This document shows positions 1-10,400 of a DNA stretch of 64,000 nucleotides, one piece after another (position 1 is the stretch's first letter; every line of letters begins with the position of its first letter). The notes under the pieces were generated by a model. The model worked only from the letters and a program-made list of their open reading frames with translations. It was not told the DNA's origin and searched no databases. The position numbers and the translations under genes were made by a program. Origin of the DNA: Bacteroidota bacterium (GTDB taxonomy: Bacteria; Bacteroidota; Bacteroidia; Bacteroidales; Porphyromonadaceae); the NCBI GenBank assembly GCA_023395395.1, contig JAEWZH010000021.1:124001-188000 (forward strand). The letters are read 5' to 3'.

Positions 1-278
1 CCATTGCGGTCGAAAACCACACTCTCGATACCGGCAGCGATAGCCTTCTGAGCCACTGCCTCACCCACCTTATTGGCGAGCTCGCTCTTTGTGAGCTTAT
101 CCTCAATGCTCCTTGAGCTGTAAGCAACAATGGTCTTGCCAGTCACATCGTCAATCACCTGAGCATAGATCTGCTTATTGCTCCTAAATACAGAAAGCCT
201 TGGACGCTCAGCTGTACCATGAGTATGCTTGCGCACACGAGCTTTGATCTTTAGTCTTCTTTCTCTCTTAGTTATCAT
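1..278 (-). CDS. rplR: 50S ribosomal protein L18, N-terminal part (cut by window edge)
   Basis: I translated this stretch by hand. It opens with MITKRERRLKIKARVRKHTH and continues with RPRLSVFRSNKQIYAQVID, the N-terminal core of L18. This is a 5S rRNA-binding protein of the large subunit. Only about 92 codons are present and the C-terminus lies beyond position 1. The ATG is at 278-276, 27 nt downstream of the end of rplF, which fits the usual spc order S8-L6-L18. The reading frame is open to the window edge. Confidence 0.95.
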   Translation of the reverse strand, partial: MITKRERRLKIKARVRKHTHGTAERPRLSVFRSNKQIYAQVIDDVTGKTIVAYSSRSIEDKLTKSELANKVGEAVAQKAIAAGIESVVFDRN

Positions 279-305
279 AGATTACTTATCCTTCCAAAAG
301 TGTGA

Positions 306-857
306 TTACTTAGCTGCTGACTTTCCGGACTTCCTACGGATATTCTCACCGACAAACCTGATACCCTTGCCCTTGTATGGCTCAGGCTTGCGGAATGTAC
401 GGATCTTAGCACACACCTGACCCAGAAGCTGCTTATCTGCCGATGTAAGGGATACGAGTGGCGCCTTGTTGCGCTCCATCTTAGTCTCCACCTTCACCTC
501 ATCTGGAAGGAGGATAAAAATTGGGTGAGAATAGCCCACTGCCAGCTCGAGCAGCTGACCCTCATTTGAAGCCCTGAATCCCACGCCGATGAGCTCAAGT
601 GTCTTGGTATAGCCCTCAGACACGCCAACGACCATGTTATTCACCAGCGAACGATAAAGGCCGTGAAGCGAACGCTCCTCCTTGTCATCCACATTACGCT
701 CTAGGGTGAGCACTCCATCCTCAAGGGTTAGCTTGATACGTGGATCTACCTTCTGAGATAGCTCTCCCTTTGGTCCCTTTACGGTTACTACATTGTCCTT
801 AATAGTAACAGTCACACCGCCAGGGATAGAAATTGGCATCTTACCTATTCTTGACAT
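306..857 (-). CDS. rplF: 50S ribosomal protein L6
   Basis: The 183-residue product has the L6 signature. The N-terminus is MSRIGKMPISIPGGV, followed by two repeated alpha/beta domains, and the C-terminal RNA-binding segment contains PEPYKGKGIRF near residues 157-167. Full length for bacterial L6. It lies 26 nt downstream of rpsH and 27 nt upstream of rplR, so the three are probably cotranscribed. Confidence 0.97.
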   Translation of the reverse strand: MSRIGKMPISIPGGVTVTIKDNVVTVKGPKGELSQKVDPRIKLTLEDGVLTLERNVDDKEERSLHGLYRSLVNNMVVGVSEGYTKTLELIGVGFRASNEGQLLELAVGYSHPIFILLPDEVKVETKMERNKAPLVSLTSADKQLLGQVCAKIRTFRKPEPYKGKGIRFVGENIRRKSGKSAAK

Positions 858-883
858 AACTTTGTTCCTTTCCTATTAAGTGA

Positions 884-1279
884 TTAGTAGATGTAACAAA
901 GCACCTCACCGCCAATTTTGCGGTCAGCTGCCTCCTTATTGGTCATCACACCTTGGTTAGTGGATAGGATAGCGATACCGAGCCCGTTGAGCACGCGTGG
1001 CATATCCTTGTAGCCTACATAACGACGAAGTCCCGGGCGAGATACTCGCTCGAGATGCTTGATTGCATTCTGCTTAGATACGACATCGTACTTTAGCGCA
1101 ATCTTGATACTTCCCTGTGGTCCATTCTCATCAAACATGTAGTTGAGGATGTACCCCTTCTCAAAAAGGATCTTTGTCATCTCCTTCTTGATGTTGCTCG
1201 CAGGTATCTCTACCACTCTGTGCTTTGCCATGATGGCATTGCGCAGGCGAGTCAAATAGTCCGAAATTGGATCTGTCAT
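884..1279 (-). CDS. rpsH: 30S ribosomal protein S8
   Basis: The 131-residue product starts MTDPISDYLTRLRNA and ends with the conserved GGEVLCYIY tail, both diagnostic of S8. S8 binds helix 21 of 16S rRNA and in enterobacteria also represses its own spc operon. In the usual bacterial order it follows rpsN (S14). Here no S14 frame can be read upstream; instead there is a promoter and a leader of about 240 nt. It is therefore the first gene of its transcript. Confidence 0.97.
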   Translation of the reverse strand: MTDPISDYLTRLRNAIMAKHRVVEIPASNIKKEMTKILFEKGYILNYMFDENGPQGSIKIALKYDVVSKQNAIKHLERVSRPGLRRYVGYKDMPRVLNGLGIAILSTNQGVMTNKEAADRKIGGEVLCYIY

Positions 1280-1524
1280 AAAAAAAGTTGGTTAAATTAA
1301 TCTGAAAGCCGGGCTTTAACATCTTTTCTAGCCCATACTTCAGACAATATTTATACTCATTACTTCTCACGAAGCATTCCACATGCTGTACACTTTACGT
1401 TTATAGGCAAATGGAGACTTCCTAGGCATAGAGCCGCTGCTCTAGCCACAAAACACCGACTGACCGCCACCAGAAGTACCCTCGAGAAGCACTCTGGCGA
1501 AGCCACTCAACACTTTGATAGGCA
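1280..1524 (-). promoter_or_regulatory. structured 5' leader of the rpsH-rplF-rplR operon
   Basis: About 240 nt separate the predicted start site from the rpsH ATG. On the minus strand it contains CGCCA and TGGCG arms around 1472-1502 enclosing a smaller stem, and the inverted repeat AAAGCC/GGCTTT around 1304-1316. I searched all three minus frames for S14 and found only an 18-codon reading frame (MPRKSPFAYKRKVYSMWNAS, about 1374-1430) with no recognisable relative. S8 represses the spc operon in E. coli, so an autoregulatory role is possible, but no known S8 site was identified. Confidence 0.4.
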
Positions 1525-1556
1525 CAAAGGTACCAAACATTCCTCAATCCACCAAA
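1525..1556 (-). promoter_or_regulatory. Bacteroidetes-type promoter upstream of rpsH
   Basis: On the minus strand TTTG (1556-1553) is followed after 20 nt by TACCTTTG (1532-1525). This matches the -33 TTTG and -7 TAnnTTTG consensus of the Bacteroidetes housekeeping sigma factor. Transcription would start near 1519. Confidence 0.7.
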
Positions 1557-1654
1557 TACTTCTCACTCCACAACTTGAGGAGACATTCCATGTACAAGTG
1601 CAACATTTCCTCAAATTTAGGCAACTCAAAAGAGTAAAACGGGCAAAAGAATTT

Positions 1655-2608
1655 TTACATCCTTTTTCTTCCCCATTTCATTACGAGCTTGAATAAGTTT
1701 TTGTAGAATATTGAATATCTTTGATAATGATAGAAGCCACTATCTCTAAATGCACTCAATAGCTCTTCTGTCGCTTCTTGAGCAGCGGGGTCAGGCTTCT
1801 TTTGGAGATTTCTAAATCCACCGAGAAGATTTGATCCGATGCAGCTGCGAAGTACCAGACGCTCTACTATCGAGAACGAGTGAGAAGCTTCAACGTAACG
1901 AAAAAAAATCAATTGAGAATATAGATAGTCAATATCGACTGCTAGACTTCTTGATCCGAGAATGCTGTCTCTGCGCTGAACATAGTGATAGAGGGGCTCG
2001 TTAATGTAGCAAACCTTGGATGCTTTTTCAAACACTCTATGCAATACTTGCTGATCTTCCATAAACCGTCCTGTGGGGAAACTCACCCCATCAAATAATT
2101 CTCTCTTACATAGTTTGTCACAGAGATAGGCCTTAATCTTATAGTCGATCAATAGCTTTACGAGCGCCTCGTGTGCTGTCCACTCCTCAGACTTCTCGAT
2201 AATCTGTTCGGATGGGATAAGCTCTCCCTCATCCGTCTCTTTTATGTGCCCGCAGATAGCAATATCAGCAGCATGTTTTTCTGCTGCTTCTACCAACTTC
2301 TCAAACATCTCTGGCTCTATCCAATCATCGCTATCCACAAATCCAATATATCGTCCTTGTGCGTGTTGCAATCCCAGATTTCGGGCTTCAGCTACACCCC
2401 TGTTAGGAGTGTGGATGACCCTCACTCGGGAGTCTCTCTGAGACCACTCATCTGCTATACGCCCAGTTTGGTCTGTCGAACCATCATTGATGATGATTGC
2501 TTCAAAGTCTTTAAATGTTTGTTGGCACAACGAAGCCACACACCTATGCAAATATTTTTCGGTGTTATAAGCAGGAATAATTATGGAAATGAATGGTTTT
2601 TGGATCAT
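1655..2608 (-). CDS. family 2 glycosyltransferase
   Basis: The 317-residue protein begins with the GT-A fold of family 2: ISIIIPAYNTEKYLHRCVASL near residues 7-27, a DGSTDQT nucleotide-binding segment near 42-48, and a DSDD metal-binding motif near 92-95. Such enzymes transfer a sugar from a nucleotide-sugar to a glycan or lipid acceptor at the cytoplasmic membrane. No transmembrane segment is evident. It stands alone between rpoC and the rpsH operon with no other glycan gene nearby, so acceptor and sugar cannot be named. It is also separated from rpoC by a terminator and a repeat array. Confidence 0.9.
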   Translation of the reverse strand: MIQKPFISIIIPAYNTEKYLHRCVASLCQQTFKDFEAIIINDGSTDQTGRIADEWSQRDSRVRVIHTPNRGVAEARNLGLQHAQGRYIGFVDSDDWIEPEMFEKLVEAAEKHAADIAICGHIKETDEGELIPSEQIIEKSEEWTAHEALVKLLIDYKIKAYLCDKLCKRELFDGVSFPTGRFMEDQQVLHRVFEKASKVCYINEPLYHYVQRRDSILGSRSLAVDIDYLYSQLIFFRYVEASHSFSIVERLVLRSCIGSNLLGGFRNLQKKPDPAAQEATEELLSAFRDSGFYHYQRYSIFYKNLFKLVMKWGRKRM

Positions 2609-2909
2609 GCCTATTTAGCAGGATAAACGTATCCTACAATTCTTAAAAACTTATCGGTATTAAAAGAATCCCCCTTCCATTCTGCGAAATAACTATGGTT
2701 AACGTATTTGGCACTATAGTATCTATATTAGTTATCATTGGTAAAGGTAGGACAAATTTACCAAATAACAAAGACGTACAGGTAAAAAAAATAAGAAGGT
2801 AACGCATAAAGAGTTTGATTTAGTAGGGAGTAGTTAGAATTTTTGAGGTAGTCGTCCTGAAATAGTAGACATTTTAAGAATGCAAAAGACAGAATCAAAT
2901 AGGAGGCAA
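2609..2909. other. non-coding stretch upstream of the glycosyltransferase gene
   Basis: About 300 nt without a plausible gene. A minus-strand -7-like TAAATTTG (2760-2753) lacks a correctly spaced TTTG partner, so it is only a weak promoter candidate for the glycosyltransferase. The region is AT-rich and nothing else is recognisable. Confidence 0.4.
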
Positions 2910-3012
2910 ATCTCCTCTATAGAGCGGATTGCTCTCCTCTACAGAGGAGCCAAGACAAATGTATAGAGGAGAGCAATCCGCTCTATAGAGGAGATAAGGG
3001 GGTATATAGGAG
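2910..3012. repeat. array of 22-bp palindromic units with a perfect 32-bp inverted repeat
   Basis: Palindromic cores of the type CTCTATAGAG start at 2915, 2937, 2959 and 2981, exactly 22 bp apart, with a degenerate fifth near 3002. In addition 2910-2941 and 2964-2995 are perfect reverse complements of each other (32 bp) around a 22-nt centre. The two arms carry the sequence GAGCGGATTGCTC and its complement between cores. The array sits between the rpoC terminator and the glycosyltransferase gene. The same core and period recur at 26014-26140. Confidence 0.9.
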
Positions 3013-3050
3013 AGATGTTTGAGGTAAGAATATCAGGAGTCGGATAAATA

Positions 3051-3088
3051 AAAAAGCCCTGCAAGCGGTGAGGCTTGCAGGGCTTTTT
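3051..3088 (-). terminator. rho-independent terminator after rpoC
   Basis: A 16-bp perfect stem (3051-3066 with 3073-3088) has a 6-nt loop GGTGAG. A core of GCCCTGCAAGC is flanked by A and T runs on both sides, so it can act in either direction. It lies 24 nt beyond the rpoC stop codon. Confidence 0.92.
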
Positions 3089-3111
3089 ATTGTCATTGTA
3101 TGTTGTAGGGC

Positions 3112-6100
3112 TTAGTCTGGTACGACGATATCTTCCACACGAGATGCACTACGGGATGCCTCTAGGAGGCGCTTGCTCTCCATCTCGCTCTTAGAAGCTA
3201 CGATAATCTTGTCGTACTCACGGAGACCTGTACCTGCCGGGATAAGGTGACCGCAGATGACGTTTTCTTTCAGTGCTTCTAGCTTATCCACCTTGCCCTC
3301 TATAGCTGCATTATTGAGCACCTTAGGTGTCTCCTGGAAGGATGCTGCAGACATAAAGCTATTGGTCTGGAGTGCTGCACGGGTAATCCCCTGTAGCACC
3401 TGCTTGGTGGTAGCCGGAAGAGCTTCACGCACCTCGACAATCTTCTTATCGGCACGCTTAAGCAGACTATTTTCCTCTCGCAGATGGCGAGCTGAGATAA
3501 TCTGCCCTTCAAAGAAGCGAGTAGAATCACCTGGGTTGGTCACAACCTTCTTGCCCCAAAGGCGACTATTCTCCTCGTGAACCTCCAGCTTGTCTACAAG
3601 TTGTTGCTCGAGGAAGTTGGTATCACCTGAGTCGATGACCTCTACCTTGCGCATCATCTGACGGACAATCACCTCGAAGTGCTTATCATTGATCGATACA
3701 CCCTGCTTGCGGTACACATCTTGTACACCGTTTACGATGTAGTTTTGCACTGCATTAGGACCAAGTATCTCCAGAATATCGGTTGGTGAAACAGATCCAT
3801 CTGACAGAGGTTCTCCTGCACGGACGAAGTCATTCTCCTGCACGAGGAGCTGACGGGTCTGGCTAATCTGATACTTGCGTTCTTCGCCGGTACTGCTAGT
3901 GACTATCACTTCACGATTACCACGGCGCACACGTCCGAGAGTCACCTCACCATCTATCTCAGCGACTACGGCTGGATTGGTAGGATTGCGTGCTTCAAAT
4001 AGCTCGGTCACACGTGGTAGACCACCTGTGATATCACCTGACTTGACTACGGTACGTGGAATCTTGACGAGGATATCTCCTGCCTTGACACTAGCGCCTT
4101 GTTTCTTGGTTAGATGGGCTCCTACCGGGAGGTTGTAGGTCTTAATCACTGTACCCTCTTTGTCAGTAATCGATAGCGCTGGCGATAGGCTACGATCTTT
4201 ACTCTCTATAATGATCCGGTCTGAGTGACCAGCAGCCACATTTGAATCGGTCTGGATACGGAAGGTTGAACCCTCAATGACATCCTCATACTGTAGCTTA
4301 CCGGCAGCTTCAGCAATAATCACCGCATTGAATGGGTCGGTCTCGAAGATCACATCATCTGCCTTGACCTCTGCACCCGATTGTATGAAGAGCTTAGCTC
4401 CGTAAGGGATATTCTCTGTAATGAGGGTCATGTGGGTATGGCGGTCGATGACACGCATCTCAGCCTGACGACCTACCACCACCTTATATGACTTACCCTC
4501 TTCATCCTTAGCGTCTACTGTGCGTAGCTCGTCTATCTCAAGAATACCATCGTACTTCGCCTTGATCAGACGCTCAATAGTATCTGTACTTGCCACACCA
4601 CCAGCGTGGAAAGTACGAAGCGTAAGCTGTGTACCGGGCTCACCGATAGATTGTGCTGCTACGACACCTACGACCTCTCCTTTTTGGACAAGATGGTTGT
4701 GCGCAAGATTGCGTCCATAGCACTTCGCACAGACACCATGCTTGCTCTCGCAAGTCAATACAGAGCGAATCTCGACCTCTGTGATTGGAGAGTTCTGGAT
4801 CTTCTCCGCCTTGCTCTCATCTATCTCTTCTCCTGCAGCAACGAGTAGATCTCCTGTGATTGGGTGCACGATATCGTGTACGGACACACGACCTAGGATA
4901 CGCTCGTAGAGCGAAGCGACTACGTTGCTACCCTCCTTGATCTCCTTACGTACGATACCACGCAATGTGCCACAATCCTCTTCGGTGATAATCACATCCT
5001 GAGAGACGTCTACGAGACGACGAGTGAGGTATCCTGCGTCAGCCGTCTTGAGTGCCGTGTCGGAAAGACCCTTACGTGCACCGTGTGTGGAGATGAAGTA
5101 CTCGAGTACGGAGAGACCTTCCTTGAAATTGGAAAGGATAGGATTCTCCATCGTCTGTGCGCCCTCACCGCTACGCTGTGGTTTAGCCATAAGACCACGG
5201 ATACCACTGAGCTGCTGAATCTGATTGGCAGAACCACGAGCTCCGGAGTCCATCATCATAAAGATAGGGTTGAAGCCTTGGTCGTCCTCCTTGAGCTCCT
5301 TCATAAGGATGGCTGAGAGGTTGTTATTGACATTGGTCCAGACGTCGATGATCTGATTGTAACGTTCGTTATTGGTAATATTACCCATATTGAAGTCCTC
5401 TACAATCTCATCCACCTCTTCATAACCTTCCTGGATAAGCTCTCCCTTTTCCTCTGGAATAATCACATCTGAGAGGTTGAATGAAAGGCCGCCCTTGAAT
5501 GCCATGTAATAACCAAGGTCTTTGATGTCATCAAGGAATTGTGATGTACGCGAAATCCCACAGTACTTAATCACTTCTCCAATGATGGTACGTAGACTCT
5601 TCTTACCTATCACTTGGTTGATATAACCAAGCTCTGCCGGAACTTTGCTATTGAAGAGGAGTCGACCATAGGAGGTCTCGACAAGATGCTTGATAGGATT
5701 GCGATTCTCATCCAAATCATCTACCAATACCTGTATCTTGGCATGAATATCTATCTTACCATTGTTGTAAGCGATACGAGCCTCTTCTGGAGCATAGAAC
5801 TTATAACCCTCACCCCGCTCATAGTCACGTAGCTTAGTGATATAATACAGACCTAGCACCATGTCCTGAGAAGGCACGGTAATAGGTGTACCATTGGCTG
5901 GATTGAGGATATTGTGAGAAGCTAGCATGAGGAACTGAGCCTCAAGGATAGCATCATTGGAGAGTGGCAAGTGTACCGCCATTTGGTCTCCGTCAAAGTC
6001 GGCATTGAATGCAGTACAAGCAAGTGGATGTAGGCGAATGGCTTTACCCTCAATCAGCTTAGGCTGGAATGCCTGAATACCAAGTCGGTGGAGGGTCGGG

Positions 6101-7407
6101 GCACGGTTGAGGAGCACAGGATGCCCCTTAACAACATTCTCAAGAATATCCCAAATCACTGGTTCACGACGGTCTACGATACGGCGTGCACTCTTAACCG
6201 TCTTAACTATACCACGCTCTATCAACTTGCGGATGATAAATGGCTTATATAGCTCTGCCGCCATATCTTGAGGCAGGCCACACTCGTGCATCTTGAGGTT
6301 TGGACCTACGACAATTACCGAACGCGCTGAGTAGTCTACACGCTTACCAAGGAGGTTTTGACGGAAACGACCCTGCTTACCCTTGAGAGAGTCGGTAAGC
6401 GACTTGAGTGGGCGATTGGAGTCGCTCTTTACTGCTCCTGATTTACCACTATTATCAAATAGACTATCCACCGCCTCCTGAAGCATCCGCTTCTCATTAC
6501 GGAGAATCACTTGTGGTGCTCGGGTCTCGATCAGACGACGAAGACGATTGTTACGGATAATCACACGGCGGTAAAGCTCATTGAGATCAGAGGTTGCAAA
6601 ACGACCTCCGTCTAGTGGGACTAGCGGACGTAAATCTGGGGGAATTACAGGTACAACATCTAAAACCATCCACTCAGGACGAGTGTAGCCGTGACTTGCA
6701 CGGAAACTCTCAACTACTTGAAGGCGCTTTAAGGCTTCTTTTTTACGCTGCTGAGATGTCTCCTTTGAGGCCCTAGCACGAAGTTCATAGGATAGAGTGT
6801 CTAAATCTACCCTTGCCAGTAGTTGCTGCACAGCTACTGCTCCAATGTCTGAAAGGAATTTCTCGTGATCATCATCATCCAACTCTGCATTACCTTCAGG
6901 CAGGGCACGCATGCGATCGAGGTACTCCTCCTCTGTGAGTAAATCACCCACAGTAAGATCTTCAAAAGGACCAGGCTGTACTACCACATAACTCTCGTAG
7001 TAGATAATCCTTTCCAGCTTCTTTGCCGGAATACCCAGTAGGTACGCAATCTTATTGGGGACAGAGCGGAAAAACCAGATATGTACCACAGGAACCTCTA
7101 GTTTAATGTGTCCCATGCGCTCACGACGCACCTTCTTCTCTGTCACTTCGACCTGACAGCGGTCGCAGACTACACCCTTGTAGCGCACCCTCTTGTACTT
7201 ACCACAATGGCACTCATAGTCCTTTACAGGACCAAATATGCGCTCACAAAACAGACCGTCACGCTCAGGCTTGTAGGTACGATAGTTGATGGTCTCAGGC
7301 TTAGTAACTTCACCGTACGAATTCTCAAATATCTCTTCGGGTGAAGCGATACCAATTCGAATCTGATTGAAGTTGGACTTTATCTTTGTATCTCTAATGA
7401 AAGCCAT
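3112..7407 (-). CDS. rpoC: DNA-directed RNA polymerase subunit beta'
   Basis: The 1431-residue protein carries the catalytic magnesium motif NADFDGD (residues 468-474) and the N-terminal zinc ribbon with cysteines 66, 68, 81 and 84. A second zinc site lies in the CGTLRG and CESKHGVCAKCYG segments near the middle. It forms the clamp and active site of RNA polymerase together with RpoB. The bridge-helix and trigger-loop region includes QSIGEPGTQLTLRTFH. Length is typical for Bacteroidetes. It is separated by 36 nt from rpoB and is the last gene of the operon, followed by a strong terminator. Confidence 0.99.
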   Translation of the reverse strand: MAFIRDTKIKSNFNQIRIGIASPEEIFENSYGEVTKPETINYRTYKPERDGLFCERIFGPVKDYECHCGKYKRVRYKGVVCDRCQVEVTEKKVRRERMGHIKLEVPVVHIWFFRSVPNKIAYLLGIPAKKLERIIYYESYVVVQPGPFEDLTVGDLLTEEEYLDRMRALPEGNAELDDDDHEKFLSDIGAVAVQQLLARVDLDTLSYELRARASKETSQQRKKEALKRLQVVESFRASHGYTRPEWMVLDVVPVIPPDLRPLVPLDGGRFATSDLNELYRRVIIRNNRLRRLIETRAPQVILRNEKRMLQEAVDSLFDNSGKSGAVKSDSNRPLKSLTDSLKGKQGRFRQNLLGKRVDYSARSVIVVGPNLKMHECGLPQDMAAELYKPFIIRKLIERGIVKTVKSARRIVDRREPVIWDILENVVKGHPVLLNRAPTLHRLGIQAFQPKLIEGKAIRLHPLACTAFNADFDGDQMAVHLPLSNDAILEAQFLMLASHNILNPANGTPITVPSQDMVLGLYYITKLRDYERGEGYKFYAPEEARIAYNNGKIDIHAKIQVLVDDLDENRNPIKHLVETSYGRLLFNSKVPAELGYINQVIGKKSLRTIIGEVIKYCGISRTSQFLDDIKDLGYYMAFKGGLSFNLSDVIIPEEKGELIQEGYEEVDEIVEDFNMGNITNNERYNQIIDVWTNVNNNLSAILMKELKEDDQGFNPIFMMMDSGARGSANQIQQLSGIRGLMAKPQRSGEGAQTMENPILSNFKEGLSVLEYFISTHGARKGLSDTALKTADAGYLTRRLVDVSQDVIITEEDCGTLRGIVRKEIKEGSNVVASLYERILGRVSVHDIVHPITGDLLVAAGEEIDESKAEKIQNSPITEVEIRSVLTCESKHGVCAKCYGRNLAHNHLVQKGEVVGVVAAQSIGEPGTQLTLRTFHAGGVASTDTIERLIKAKYDGILEIDELRTVDAKDEEGKSYKVVVGRQAEMRVIDRHTHMTLITENIPYGAKLFIQSGAEVKADDVIFETDPFNAVIIAEAAGKLQYEDVIEGSTFRIQTDSNVAAGHSDRIIIESKDRSLSPALSITDKEGTVIKTYNLPVGAHLTKKQGASVKAGDILVKIPRTVVKSGDITGGLPRVTELFEARNPTNPAVVAEIDGEVTLGRVRRGNREVIVTSSTGEERKYQISQTRQLLVQENDFVRAGEPLSDGSVSPTDILEILGPNAVQNYIVNGVQDVYRKQGVSINDKHFEVIVRQMMRKVEVIDSGDTNFLEQQLVDKLEVHEENSRLWGKKVVTNPGDSTRFFEGQIISARHLREENSLLKRADKKIVEVREALPATTKQVLQGITRAALQTNSFMSAASFQETPKVLNNAAIEGKVDKLEALKENVICGHLIPAGTGLREYDKIIVASKSEMESKRLLEASRSASRVEDIVVPD

Positions 7408-7443
7408 ATCTCTTTCTTTATATCAATAAGGGTGTGCTGAATA

Positions 7444-10400
7444 TCACTGAAGTTCGAAGCTTAGACCAAGCCCCTTGAGCTCGTTGAGCAGTACGTTGAG
7501 CGACTCAGGTATACCTGGAGTAGGCATTGGACTACCCTTTACGATAGCCTCGTATGCCTTCGAGCGACCGACAACGTCGTCACTCTTGATGGTAAGCATC
7601 TCCTGAAGCACGTGCGCCGCACCATAAGCCTCAAGTGCCCAAACCTCCATTTCTCCGAAGCGCTGACCACCGAACTGAGCCTTACCGCCAAGTGGTTGCT
7701 GCGTAATCAAAGAGTAAGGACCAATGGAACGAGCATGCATCTTATCATCTACCATGTGACCGAGCTTTAGGAAATAGGTAACGCCTACTGTCGCTGGCTG
7801 GTCAAATCGTTCGCCGGTCTCTCCGTCATAGAGGTAAGTGCGCCCATTGCGTGGGATACCCGCCTTGTCTGTCCACTTATTCAAATCCTCAAGGGTAGCC
7901 CCATCGAAGATCGGTGTGGCAAACTTGACGCCTAGCTTCTTGCCTGCATAGCCAAGGACGGCTTCAAAAATCTGTCCGAGATTCATACGAGAAGGTACAC
8001 CCAGTGGATTGAGACACAGATCAATTGGTGTACCATCAGACAAGAACGGCATATCCTCGATGCGAACGACCTTGGATACAATACCCTTATTTCCGTGGCG
8101 ACCCGCCATCTTGTCTCCAACCTGAATCTTGCGCTTCTTAGCGATGAGCACCTTGGCATTTTGGATGATACCATTAGGAAGCTCGTCTCCAAGCGTAGCA
8201 TCGAACTGCTTACGGCGATAATCACACTCAATTTGTTTGAGTTTCTTGATATAATTGCTGAGGAGCTGACTGATCAACTTATTATTATTGTCATCTTCTG
8301 TCCAATTGGCAAAACCAATCTCCTCATAGTTGAGTTGTTCGAGGATAGTATTATTAAACTTTACGCCTTCAGCGACAACAACTGTACCCATATAATCCTG
8401 AACTCCTCTACTGAGCTTACGTGAAGTAAGCTTTGAGAGCTTAGCAATCATAGCCTTTCGGAGCTCATCCTTTTCCCTTACCTCGTCTTCCTCCAATTTC
8501 TTCTTGAGGTCACGAGTCGAAGTCCTGCTATTCTTGCCCTTAGCTATTTTAGAGAAGAGATAGGTCTTATAGACCACTCCGCTGAGAGATGGATTTGCCT
8601 TTAGGGAAGCATCCTTGACATCCCCTGCTTTCTCTCCAAAGATAGCATGGAGCAACTTCTCTTCAGGGGTTGGGTCACTCTCTCCCTTGGGTGTGATCTT
8701 ACCCACAAGGATGTCTCCGGGGTGGACTCTAGCTCCGACCCTGATGATACCACGGTCGTCCAAATCCTTAGTGGCATCCTCACTCACGTTAGGGATATCA
8801 CTAGTCAATTCCTCTACACCGCGCTTGGTTTCACGCACTTCGAGATTGTACTCATCAACGTGCACAGAGGTGAAGAAATCCTCACGTACCATACGCTCGC
8901 TAAGTACAATAGCATCCTCATAGTTGTAACCCTTCCAGGGCATATACGCCACAGTGACATTGCGACCAAGTGCCAACTCTCCATTCTGAGTAGAGAACCC
9001 CTCCGTGAGTATCTGTCCTGCTTTCACCTTATCACCCTTCATCACGAGCGGGCGAAGATCTATAGTGGTACTTTGGTTCGTTTTGCGGAACTTTGGTAGC
9101 TTGTATACGACAAGATTATCATCAAAGTTGACAAACTCTTCATCCTCGGTGCGATCAATACGTACCCTGATCTCCGTAGCATCCACATATTCAACCACTC
9201 CTGAGTGCTCAGCTGTGATTTGACTACGAGAATCATGAATCACTACACCCTCAAGACCGGTACCAACGATTGGCGCGTCTGTCTGGATAAGAGGAACCGC
9301 CTGACGCATCATATTGGATCCCATAAGCGCACGGTTTGCATCGTCATGCTCCAAAAATGGAATAAGTGAAGCTGCAATCGAAGCAATCTGCATCGGAGAT
9401 ACGTCCATCAAGTCTACTTCTGATGGTGGTACTACAGGGAAGTCCGAGCCATAACGACTCTTAACGGTATCGCGGATAAAAGCCCCATTTTCATCGAGTG
9501 GAGCATTCCCCTGACCCACTGTCATATCTTCTTCCGCTTCTGCAGTGTAATATTGTACTCCCTCGGGGGAGAAGTCTACCTTACCATTAACTACCTTACG
9601 ATATGGTGTTGAGATAAAGCCTAGATCGTTAATCTTTGCATAAACACAAAGAGAGTTAATCAGACCAATATTAGGACCCTCTGGGGTCTCAATAGGACAA
9701 AGACGACCATAGTGGGTATAGTGCACGTCACGCACCTCAAAACCAGCACGATCACGGCTAATACCACCAGGGCCAAGTGCCGAGAGCCTACGCTTATGTG
9801 TTATCTCAGCGAGAGGGTTGGTCTGATCCATAAATTGCGAGAGTGGGTTAGTTCCGAAGAACGAATTGACCACGCTCGATATAGTCTTGGCATTGATAAG
9901 ATCTACAGGAGTAAACACCTCATTATCACGCACATTCATCCGCTCCCTCACGGTGCGTGCCATACGTGATAGACCTATACTAAACTGCTGTGATAACTGC
10001 TCACCAACAGTGCGCACACGGCGGTTACTTAGGTGATCGATATCATCAACTGCAGCTTTGCCATTTTTTAGAGCTACAAGATACTGGATAATCGAAGCGA
10101 TATCCTCGTTTGTGAGTACCTTAATATTGTCATCAATCTCAAGATTGAGCTTCTTATTGATACGGTATCTACCTACATCTCCGAGGTCATAACGCTTGTC
10201 AGAGAAGAAAAGGTTGTTGATTACCTCCATTGCAGACTGCTCATCTACGGGATCCTGACTACGTAGTTGTTTGTAAATATAGTATACGGCCTCTCTCAAA
10301 GAATTTGATGGATCTTTCTGCAAGGTATTTGTAATTACACTATAATCCAATCCCAACTCTGACTCAGTCAAAAGTAGAATGGTCTTAGTACCAGACTCGA

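Noticed and set aside
1161..1382. 73-codon minus-strand frame across the rpsH start and leader
   Set aside because: It lies in another frame over the N-terminal half of rpsH and its sequence shows no family features.
2171..2626. 151-codon plus-strand frame over the glycosyltransferase
   Set aside because: It is fully antisense to a clear GT2 gene and has no recognisable domain.
2910..3012. CRISPR or IS element remains
   Set aside because: No transposase, no terminal repeats with target duplication seen, and the period is that of the other arrays.
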